Assembly (NCBI GenBank): GCA_963695155.1
Contig: CAVOGD010000007.1
Coordinates: 372,001-436,000, forward strand
Origin: SG8-30 sp963695155
Lineage (GTDB): Bacteria; Pseudomonadota; Gammaproteobacteria; Steroidobacterales; Steroidobacteraceae
Direction: 5' to 3'
DNA: 64,000 bases
Each line of letters starts with the position of its first letter. Within the stretch, counting starts at the first letter, position 1. The notes below the pieces were generated by a model, which saw nothing but the letters and a program-made list of their open reading frames with translations, was not told where the DNA came from and did no database searches. This document shows positions 25,116-31,729 of this stretch, one piece after another. The position numbers were made by a program, and so were the translations under genes.

Positions 25116-25985
25116 ATGATGCGACTCGTCATCGTCAGCGGCCTGTCCGGCTCGGGCAAGAGCGTGGCGCTGCACATGCTCGAGGACCTCGGCTGGTTCT
25201 GCATCGACAACCTGCCGGCCGGGCTGGTGCGGGTCCTGGTCGCGCACACCTTCGAGAACGAGGAGCCGATGTACCGGCGGCTGGCCGTCGGGCTCGATGC
25301 GCGCAACCGGCCTGGCGACCTGGCGGGCCTGCCGGCGCTGTTGCGCGAACTCGGGCGCAGCGGCCTGCAGTGCGAGGTGCTGTACCTGAACGCCGAGAAC
25401 GAGGTGCTGTTGCGCCGCTACGCCGAGACGCGCCGGCGGCACCCGCTCGCGGCCGACGGCGTCAGCCTCACCGAGGCGATCGCCGCCGAACGGGACCTGC
25501 TGCAGCCGCTGGCCGACGCCGCCAGCCTGACCATCGACACCTCGTTCATGAGCGTGCACGCCCTGCGCGACGTGGTGCGGCGGCGGGTCGAGGAACGCGC
25601 CGCGGGCCGCCTGTCGATACTGTTCGAGTCCTTCGGCTACAAGCATGGCATCCCGGGCGACGCCGATTTCGTCTTCGATACCCGCACCCTGCCGAACCCC
25701 TACTGGGAACCCGCCCTGCGCGACCTGACGGGGCAGGACCCGGCCGTCCAGGCCTTCCTCGAGGCCAGCCCGGCCGTCGGCGAGCTGCTCGCCGACATGG
25801 TCCGCTTCATCGAGGCGCGCGTCGGCGAGTACGAGCGACTGAACCGCGGCTACCTGACGGTGGCGGTGGGCTGCACCGGCGGCCGCCACCGTTCCGTCTA
25901 CCTGGTGGACCGGCTGGCCCGGCATTTCGCGGCACGCCATCCCCAGGTGCTGGCGCGCCACACGACGCTGCTCAAGCCCGGCTGA
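25116..25985 (+). CDS. rapZ: RNase adapter protein RapZ
   Basis: RapZ is a nucleotide-binding protein that, in E. coli, guides RNase E to the small RNA GlmZ and so tunes amino-sugar supply for the wall. The 289-residue product has a P-loop GLSGSGKS at 9-16, the CIDNLPAGLV motif, FESFGYKHGIPGDADFVFDTR and, near the end, VAVGCTGGRHRSVYLVDRLA, all hallmarks of the family. In E. coli it lies between ptsN and npr, whose products belong to the nitrogen PTS; neither is in this window. Confidence 0.96.
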   Translation: MMRLVIVSGLSGSGKSVALHMLEDLGWFCIDNLPAGLVRVLVAHTFENEEPMYRRLAVGLDARNRPGDLAGLPALLRELGRSGLQCEVLYLNAENEVLLRRYAETRRRHPLAADGVSLTEAIAAERDLLQPLADAASLTIDTSFMSVHALRDVVRRRVEERAAGRLSILFESFGYKHGIPGDADFVFDTRTLPNPYWEPALRDLTGQDPAVQAFLEASPAVGELLADMVRFIEARVGEYERLNRGYLTVAVGCTGGRHRSVYLVDRLARHFAARHPQVLARHTTLLKPG

Positions 25986-26067
25986 AGCGCGCCACGCCGC
26001 ACGCCGCGTGGAACCGGCCGCGCGCGCCCGCTAGACTCGCGCCCACGACCCGGGAGGGACGCGCACC

Positions 26068-27432
26068 GTGACGACCGCGACCACAGCGACAGGCAGCGAC
26101 CGCGCCATGCGCATCGCGGCGCTGCGCGCTGCGCTCGAGTCGGGCCGCGCGCGCGGCGCACAGCGCCTCATCAATGCGCTGCATCCCGCCGAGATCGCTC
26201 TGCTGCTCGAGTCGCTGCCGCCGTCCCAGCGCGAGCTGGCCTGGGAGCTGGTGGACCGCGAGTTCGACGGCGACGTGCTGGTCGAGCTCTCGGACGAGGT
26301 GCGCGCCGAGCTCATCGACGACATGGACGCGCACGAGATCGTGGCCGCCGCCGAGGGCCTCGAGTTCGACGACCTGGCCGACCTGCTGGCCGAGGTGCCG
26401 GAAGCGGTCACGCGCCAGGTCCTGCGCTCGATGGACCAGCAGGACCGCGTGCGCCTGACCCAGGTGCTGTCGTATCCCGAGGACAGCGCCGGCGGCCTCA
26501 TGAACACCGACACGGTCAGCGTGCGCATGGACGTCACGCTGGGCGTCGTGCTGCGCTACCTGCGGATGCGGGCCGAACTGCCGGAGCGCACGGATTGCCT
26601 GTTCGTCGTGGACCGCGACGACCGCTACCTGGGCGTGCTGCCGATCACGCGCCTGTTGACCGAGGACGAGGACCAGGACGTCGACCGCGTCATGGACTCG
26701 ACGGTCGCCGGCATCGCGCCGCAGACGCCGGCCACGGACGTGGCCCATTTGTTCGAGGGCCGCGACCTGCTGTCCGCCGCAGTGGTCAGTGCGGATGGCC
26801 ACCTGCTCGGCCGCGTGACCATCGACGACGTGATCGACGTCGTGCGCGAGCAGGCCGAGCACCCGCTGCTCACCGCGGCCGGCCTCGAGGACGAGGAGGA
26901 CGTGTTCGCGGGCGTGCGCAAGAGCGCGCGGCGGCGCGCCCTGTGGCTGGGCATCAACCTCGTGACCGCGTTCGTCGCCTCCTGGGTGGTGGGCCTGTTC
27001 GAGGCCACCATCGACAAGGTCGTGGCCCTGGCGGTGCTGATGCCGGTGGTCGCCAGCATGGGCGGCATCGCCGGTACGCAGACCGTCACGCTGATCATCC
27101 GTGGCATCGCGCTGGGCCAGGTCCAGGCGTCGAACGCGCGCTGGCTGTTCTTCAAGGAGCTGTCGGTCGCCGCCGTCAACGGCGTCGTCTGGGCCACTGT
27201 CGTGGCGCTGGCCACCTGGGCCTGGTTCGGCACCTGGACGATTGCCGCCGTGATCTGTGCCGCCATCGTCATCAACATCGCGGCGGCCGCGGTGGCGGGC
27301 GTGCTGATCCCGCTGGCGCTGCAGCGCATGCGGATCGACCCGGCGCTGGCCGGCGGCGTGATCCTGACGACGGTGACCGACGTCGTCGGCTTCGCGGCGC
27401 TATTGGGACTGGGAACGATCTTCCTGCTCTGA
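26068..27432 (+). CDS. mgtE: Magnesium transporter MgtE
   Basis: MgtE is a magnesium channel gated by intracellular magnesium. The 454-residue product has an N-terminal helical N domain (RLINALHPAEIALLLESLP), a pair of CBS domains (DTVSVRMDVTLG and DSTVAGIAPQTPATDVAHLF), a connecting helix and five membrane helices from about residue 290, with the conserved PVVASMGGIAGTQT segment. GTG at 26068 is preceded by GGGAGG 10 bases away. Its last 33 bases overlap the convergent patatin-like gene. In Xanthomonads mgtE ends a rapZ-ptsH-ptsI cluster; here it follows rapZ directly. Confidence 0.95.
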   Translation: MTTATTATGSDRAMRIAALRAALESGRARGAQRLINALHPAEIALLLESLPPSQRELAWELVDREFDGDVLVELSDEVRAELIDDMDAHEIVAAAEGLEFDDLADLLAEVPEAVTRQVLRSMDQQDRVRLTQVLSYPEDSAGGLMNTDTVSVRMDVTLGVVLRYLRMRAELPERTDCLFVVDRDDRYLGVLPITRLLTEDEDQDVDRVMDSTVAGIAPQTPATDVAHLFEGRDLLSAAVVSADGHLLGRVTIDDVIDVVREQAEHPLLTAAGLEDEEDVFAGVRKSARRRALWLGINLVTAFVASWVVGLFEATIDKVVALAVLMPVVASMGGIAGTQTVTLIIRGIALGQVQASNARWLFFKELSVAAVNGVVWATVVALATWAWFGTWTIAAVICAAIVINIAAAAVAGVLIPLALQRMRIDPALAGGVILTTVTDVVGFAALLGLGTIFLL

Positions 27433-28632
27433 GGCCGGCGCCCACCCCAGCAGCGACTCGATCTCCGCGCGGCGCGCGGTGGCATCCTCGAAACCCAGCT
27501 GCATGAGGCGCCGCGTGTAGCCGCCCTCGAACAGCATGTAGGACGCGAGCTGGCCGCCGGCGGGGTTCGCGGCGCCCATGGCGCGCAGCAGCGCCCGCAC
27601 CGACCGCGGCATTTCCTGCGCGTAGCGCGACGCCTCGGCCGAGAGGTCGGCCCGCGGCAGCATCAGCAGCGTCTCGACGTGCCGCAGCCCCAGCGGCGGC
27701 TCCGGTGCCGTCGCATGGTCGAGCAGCGCGTTGATGCGCTGCAGCCTCTCGACATCGGCCTGCAGGGACTCCATGAACAGCGTGTCGAGCATGAAGCCGA
27801 ACATCTGCCCGAAGCTGGGCGCCGCCGCCGCCGGGCCGGCCGACGGCCGGCGGTCCGGCTCGCGCACGCCGATGACCAGCACGCGCTCGGCGCCGAGGCG
27901 GATGGCGGTGGACAGCGGCATCACCTGGCGCATCGCGCCGTCGCCGTACCAGGATTCCCCCATGCGCACCGCCGGAAAGAGGAAGGGAATCGCGGCGCTC
28001 GCCGCCAGGTGGTCGTGCGTGAGCCTGGCAGGCACGCCGCTGCGCCCCGACCGCTGCCAGCCCTGCAGGGCCCGCGCCGATTCCACGAAGGACACCGACT
28101 CGCCGCCCGGCAGGCGGGTGGCGGTCACCGCCAGGGCGTCTATCGTCCCGGCCGCGAGCGCCTGGCGGATGCGCGCGAAGTCCACGCTCCGCTCGATCAG
28201 GCCGCGCAGCGGCGCGTTGTCCAGCAGCGAACGGGGGGGCGGCAGCAGCCAGCCGCCCGAGACCAGCGCCAGCAGCAGGTGCAGGCCGCCGCGCAGCATG
28301 CTGGCGCGGTCGTCCCGGAAGATCTGGCCCACGTGGAAGTTCCGCCAGACGCGCTCCAGCGCCACGATGCCGCCCCGGAAGCGCGTCGCGTGCGTGGCCA
28401 GCACGGCCGCGATGATCGCCCCCGCCGAGGTGCCGCACAGCAGCCGAAACGGCAGCGGTTGCCCGGGCGGGCACCACTGCGAGATCGCCTTGAGCACGCC
28501 GACCTGGTACGCCGAGCGCGCCCCACCCCCCAGCAGCACCAGGGCAATGCGCGGGGATCCGGGGTGTGCCTTGACCGCCAGTGGCTGCACTTCAGGGGAA
28601 CCCAGGCGCCTGGCCGGGGTCCTCAGTAACAT
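27400..28632 (-). CDS. Patatin-like phospholipase family protein
   Basis: The 410-residue product belongs to the patatin-like (RssA/PNPLA) serine hydrolases. The oxyanion loop is GGGARS at 35-40, the nucleophile elbow GTSAG at 67-71 (Ser69), and the dyad aspartate is in DGA at 231-233. A long insert and an extra C-terminal part of about 150 residues follow. There is no signal peptide, so the enzyme is probably cytoplasmic or membrane-associated; lipid hydrolysis is expected from the family, the substrate is unknown. It converges on mgtE with a 33-base overlap. Confidence 0.88.
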   Translation of the reverse strand: MLLRTPARRLGSPEVQPLAVKAHPGSPRIALVLLGGGARSAYQVGVLKAISQWCPPGQPLPFRLLCGTSAGAIIAAVLATHATRFRGGIVALERVWRNFHVGQIFRDDRASMLRGGLHLLLALVSGGWLLPPPRSLLDNAPLRGLIERSVDFARIRQALAAGTIDALAVTATRLPGGESVSFVESARALQGWQRSGRSGVPARLTHDHLAASAAIPFLFPAVRMGESWYGDGAMRQVMPLSTAIRLGAERVLVIGVREPDRRPSAGPAAAAPSFGQMFGFMLDTLFMESLQADVERLQRINALLDHATAPEPPLGLRHVETLLMLPRADLSAEASRYAQEMPRSVRALLRAMGAANPAGGQLASYMLFEGGYTRRLMQLGFEDATARRAEIESLLGWAPASEQEDRSQSQ

Positions 28633-28702
28633 GCGATCCTAGTATTCTAACCGCCAGCCGGGCGTCGCCCGGCCCCCTATCGAAAAAACGGGAGACCGGC
28701 CC

Positions 28703-29260
28703 ATGACTGTCTCGATTTACCGCGCGGGACTCGCCACGCTCGCCACCCTGCTGGTCGCGGCCGGCGCCGCCGCGCAGGATGCGCCGGCCGCCGGCGACCC
28801 GGCGCCGGCGTTCCGCCTGCAGGACCAGACCGGCAAGTGGCACACACTGGAGGATTACAAGGGCCGCTGGGTCGTCATGTACTTCTACCCGAAGGACAAC
28901 ACGCCGGGTTGCACGACCCAGGCCTGCGAGCTGCGCGACAACATCTTCGCCTTCCGCGAGCTGGGCGCCGCGATCCTGGGCGTCAGCGTGGACGACGTCG
29001 AGTCGCACAAGGCATTCGCCGCCGAGCATGGGCTGCCGTTCCCGATCCTGGCCGACGCGGACAAGGCGGTGTCCACCCGCTACGGCGTGCTGACGCGCTA
29101 CCTGGGCATGATGGAACTGGCGCGCCGCGACACGTTCATCATCGATCCGCAGGGCCGCATCGCCGCCCATTACCGGAAGGTGGACCCCAAGGGACACTCG
29201 GAGATGGTGCTGGCCGAGCTGAAGCGGCTCGGCGCGAAGGCGCCGGGCAAGGCGGGGTGA
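28703..29260 (+). CDS. Exported peroxiredoxin of the Bcp type
   Basis: The 185-residue product is a thiol peroxidase of the BCP/PrxQ class. It has a signal sequence with a likely cut near residue 24 (AAA-QDA), then DPAPAFRLQDQTGKW, YFYPKDNTPGCTTQACELRD with the peroxidatic Cys70 and resolving Cys75 four residues apart, and GVSVDDVESHKAFA. Most Bcp proteins are cytosolic, so the exported form is notable; it would protect the periplasm from peroxides. ATG at 28703 follows a GGGAGA stretch. It leads a set with the MoxR ATPase and VWA protein. Confidence 0.92.
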   Translation: MTVSIYRAGLATLATLLVAAGAAAQDAPAAGDPAPAFRLQDQTGKWHTLEDYKGRWVVMYFYPKDNTPGCTTQACELRDNIFAFRELGAAILGVSVDDVESHKAFAAEHGLPFPILADADKAVSTRYGVLTRYLGMMELARRDTFIIDPQGRIAAHYRKVDPKGHSEMVLAELKRLGAKAPGKAG

Positions 29261-29289
29261 GCGGCCGGGGCGCCGCGGACAGCCCGCCC

Positions 29290-30150
29290 ATGACCGCCGC
29301 ACGCTTCGCCGGCACCGCGAACTACGTCGCCACCGAGGAGCTGACGCTGGCGGTGAATGCCGCCGTCACGCTCGGCCGCCCGTTGCTGATCAAGGGCGAG
29401 CCGGGCACCGGCAAGACGCAGCTCGCCCAGGAAGTCGCCGGCGCGCTCGGCCATCCGCTGTTCGAGTGGCACATCAAGTCCACGACCAAGGCGCAGCAGG
29501 GCCTGTACGAGTACGACGCGGTGTCGCGGCTGCGTGACTCGCAGCTGGGCGACGCGCGGGTCGCGGACATCTCCCACTACATCTCGAAGGGCATGCTGTG
29601 GCGCGCCTTCGAGAACGAGCGGCAGGCCGTGCTGCTGATCGACGAGATCGACAAGGCCGACATCGAGTTTCCCAACGACCTGCTGCGCGAGCTCGACCGC
29701 ATGGAGTTCTACGTCTACGAGACCCGCGAGCTGGTGCGGGCCCGGCACCGGCCGATCGTCTTCATCACCAGCAACAACGAGAAGGAACTGCCGGACGCGT
29801 TCCTGCGGCGCTGCTTCTTCCATTACATCCGCTTCCCCGACGCCGAGACCATGCGGCAGATCGTGGACGTGCACTTCCCGGGCCTGAAGAAGTCGCTGCT
29901 GAAGGACGCGCTGGAGGCCTTCTACCGCATCCGCGAAGTGCCCGGGCTGAAGAAGAAGCCGTCGACATCCGAGCTGCTCGACTGGATCAAGCTGCTGGTG
30001 GCCGAGGACATCCCGCCCGAGGCGCTGCGCAGCGACGACCAGAAGACGGTCATCCCGCCGCTGTACGGCGCGCTGCTGAAGAGCGAGCAGGACGTGCACC
30101 TGTTCGAACAGCTGGTCTTCCTGCACCGGCGCGCCGGCCGTCCCTCCTGA
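29290..30150 (+). CDS. MoxR-family AAA+ ATPase
   Basis: The 286-residue product is a MoxR/CoxD-type AAA+ ATPase with Walker A GEPGTGKT at 36-43, Walker B LLIDEIDKAD at 116-125, sensor region FITSNNEKELPDAFLRRC and an ALRR-like lid domain after it. Members act as chaperones that insert metals or mature partner proteins, usually together with a VWA protein. ATG at 29290 lies 29 bases after the peroxiredoxin stop, and the VWA gene follows 19 bases downstream, so one transcript is likely. The client is unknown. Confidence 0.93.
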   Translation: MTAARFAGTANYVATEELTLAVNAAVTLGRPLLIKGEPGTGKTQLAQEVAGALGHPLFEWHIKSTTKAQQGLYEYDAVSRLRDSQLGDARVADISHYISKGMLWRAFENERQAVLLIDEIDKADIEFPNDLLRELDRMEFYVYETRELVRARHRPIVFITSNNEKELPDAFLRRCFFHYIRFPDAETMRQIVDVHFPGLKKSLLKDALEAFYRIREVPGLKKKPSTSELLDWIKLLVAEDIPPEALRSDDQKTVIPPLYGALLKSEQDVHLFEQLVFLHRRAGRPS

Positions 30151-30169
30151 CCGGCGCGGGGATGCCGCG

Positions 30170-31345
30170 GTGCTGATCCGCTTCTTCCACATGCTGCGCG
30201 CGGGCGGCGTGCCGGTGTCGCTCACCGAGTTCCTGGCGCTGCTCGAGGCGCTCGAGGCGCGCATCGTGGAGCTGTCGGCCGAGGACTTCTACTGGCTGGC
30301 GCGCACCGTGCTGGTCAAGGACGAGCGGCACTACGACCGGTTCGACCGCGTGTTCGCCGCCCATTTCGAGGGTGCCGAGCAGCTGTTCGAGCAACTGGTC
30401 GCGGAGATCCCCGAGGAGTGGCTGGCGCGCAGCAGGGCCCTGTTCCTCAGCGACGAGGACAAGGCCCGCATCGAGGCGCTGGGCGGCTGGGACAAGCTCA
30501 TGGAGACGCTGCGCAAGCGGCTCGAGGAGCAGAAGGGCCGGCACGCCGGCGGCAACAAGTGGATCGGTACCGGCGGCACCTCGCCGTTCGGCGCCGACGG
30601 CTACCACCCCGAGGGCATCCGCATCGGCCAGTCGGAGTCGCGCAACCGGCGGGCGGTCAAGGTCTGGGACCGCCGCGAGTTCGCCAACTTCGACGATGCG
30701 GTCGAGCTCGGCACGCGCAACATCAAGGTCGCGCTGCGGCGGCTGCGGCGGTTTGCGCGCCAGGGCGCGGCCGACCAGTTCGACCTGGAGGGTACGATCG
30801 ACCACACCGCGCGCAATGCCGGCATCCTCGACATCCGCATGCAGCCGGAACGCCACAATGCGGTGAAGGTCCTGCTGTTCCTCGACGTGGGCGGCTCGAT
30901 GGACGACCACGTGCGGGCCTGCGAAGAGCTTTTCTCGGCGGCGCGCAGCGAGTTCAAGCACCTCGAGCATTACTACTTCCACAACTTCGTCTACGAGTCG
31001 CTGTGGCGCGACAACCGGCGGCGGCACGCCGAGCGCATCCCGACCACCGAGGTCCTGCGCACCTACGGTCCCGACTACAAGCTGATCCTGGTGGGCGACG
31101 CGACCATGAGCCCCTACGAGATCCTGCAGCCCGGCGGCAGCATCGAGCACTGGAACGAGGAGCCGGGCGCGACCTGGATGCGCCGGCTGCTGGCGTCGTA
31201 CCCGCGCCATGCCTGGCTCAATCCCGAGCCGGAGGATCGCTGGGCGTGGACGCCGTCGCTGAACATGACGCGCGAGTTGCTGGACGGGCGCATGTACGCG
31301 CTGACGCTCGCGGGTCTCGACGAGGCCATGCGCGCGCTGAGCTGA
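30170..31345 (+). CDS. VWA domain protein, CoxE-like partner of the MoxR ATPase
   Basis: The 391-residue product has a helical N-terminal half, an arginine-rich middle, and a C-terminal von Willebrand A domain of the CoxE-like family. The metal site reads DVGGSM at 239-244, the glycine variant of DxSxS typical of this subfamily, followed by GDATMSPYEIL near 305. It shares a strand and close spacing with the MoxR ATPase, the standard pairing. GTG at 30170 starts at MLIRFFHMLRAGG. In CO dehydrogenase systems CoxD and CoxE help metal insertion; no CO dehydrogenase gene is near, so the client here is open. Confidence 0.92.
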   Translation: MLIRFFHMLRAGGVPVSLTEFLALLEALEARIVELSAEDFYWLARTVLVKDERHYDRFDRVFAAHFEGAEQLFEQLVAEIPEEWLARSRALFLSDEDKARIEALGGWDKLMETLRKRLEEQKGRHAGGNKWIGTGGTSPFGADGYHPEGIRIGQSESRNRRAVKVWDRREFANFDDAVELGTRNIKVALRRLRRFARQGAADQFDLEGTIDHTARNAGILDIRMQPERHNAVKVLLFLDVGGSMDDHVRACEELFSAARSEFKHLEHYYFHNFVYESLWRDNRRRHAERIPTTEVLRTYGPDYKLILVGDATMSPYEILQPGGSIEHWNEEPGATWMRRLLASYPRHAWLNPEPEDRWAWTPSLNMTRELLDGRMYALTLAGLDEAMRALS

Positions 31346-31451
31346 AGCATCGCTCATGACCCGCGCCGGTCGTCGCAGGCGGCCCGGGGTCGCTCGCTCA
31401 GCCGATCTTTATTCGCTCGCCGACCCCGGCCCGCCCGCGCCTCCCCGCTCA

Positions 31452-31480
31452 GGGTCTGACCCCTCCTCGGGGTCTGACCC
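31452..31480. repeat. Pair of GGGTCTGACCC palindromes
   Basis: Two near-identical palindromic 12-mers, GGGTCTGACCCC and GGGGTCTGACCC, lie in direct succession with a 5-base spacer. A third copy occurs at 55438-55450 after hppA, also within a hairpin. The same short palindrome is common, as I recall, between genes in many GC-rich proteobacteria. Its role here is not known. Confidence 0.7.
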
Positions 31481-31506
31481 TTCCGCACCGCTGGTCACGA
31501 CTGCCT

Positions 31507-31592
31507 GCGGGCGCGCGAGGTGGTCGGGTCCCCACGCTCACTCCAACGAGCCGACAGTCGTTCGCTCAGGGGACCACGACCACCTCGCCCGC
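31507..31592. repeat. Long imperfect hairpin repeat, copy 1
   Basis: The outer arms GCGGGCGCGCGAGGTGGTCG (left) and CGACCACCTCGCCCGC (right) pair, with a 4-base bulge, and an inner GGTCCCC pairs with GGGGACC. The loop of about 35 bases holds CCGACAGTCG. The reverse complement of that loop matches the loop of the second hairpin. Palindromic arms with a conserved centre resemble REP/BIME elements, but I do not recognise the family. Confidence 0.65.
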
Positions 31593-31622
31593 ACGTCAAA
31601 GAACCGCTGCGGACATTCACTG

Positions 31623-31715
31623 GCGGGCGCGCAGGAAGGCCGGGGGTTTCCCGGCGAGCGACTGTCGGATTGCCGGAGCGAGCGGGGGACCCCCGGCTGA
31701 CGGCCGCGCGCCCGC
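31623..31715. repeat. Long imperfect hairpin repeat, copy 2
   Basis: The outer arms GCGGGCGCGC (31623-31632) and GCGCGCCCGC (31706-31715) are exact complements. Inside them GCCGGGGGT pairs with ACCCCCGGC. The central loop, around CGACTGTCGGATTGCC, is in reverse orientation to copy 1. The two copies are 30 bases apart and so form a head-to-head pair. Confidence 0.65.
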
Positions 31716-31729
31716 GACCCACGGGCGCG

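Larger units (their letters stand above)
31346..31729. other. Non-coding island with hairpins and palindromes
   Basis: This 384-base gap is one of the two longest without a convincing gene. Short open frames in it are arginine- and proline-rich with no family resemblance. It holds two copies of the GGGTCTGACCC palindrome (31452-31463 and 31469-31480) and two long related hairpins (31507-31592 and 31623-31715). It separates the VWA gene from the convergent acylase gene, so it could help stop transcription from both sides. Confidence 0.6.

Noticed and set aside
31356..31700. Possible 114-residue gene in the island
   Set aside because: The product is Arg/Pro-rich, crosses two hairpins, and has no ribosome binding site or known domain.
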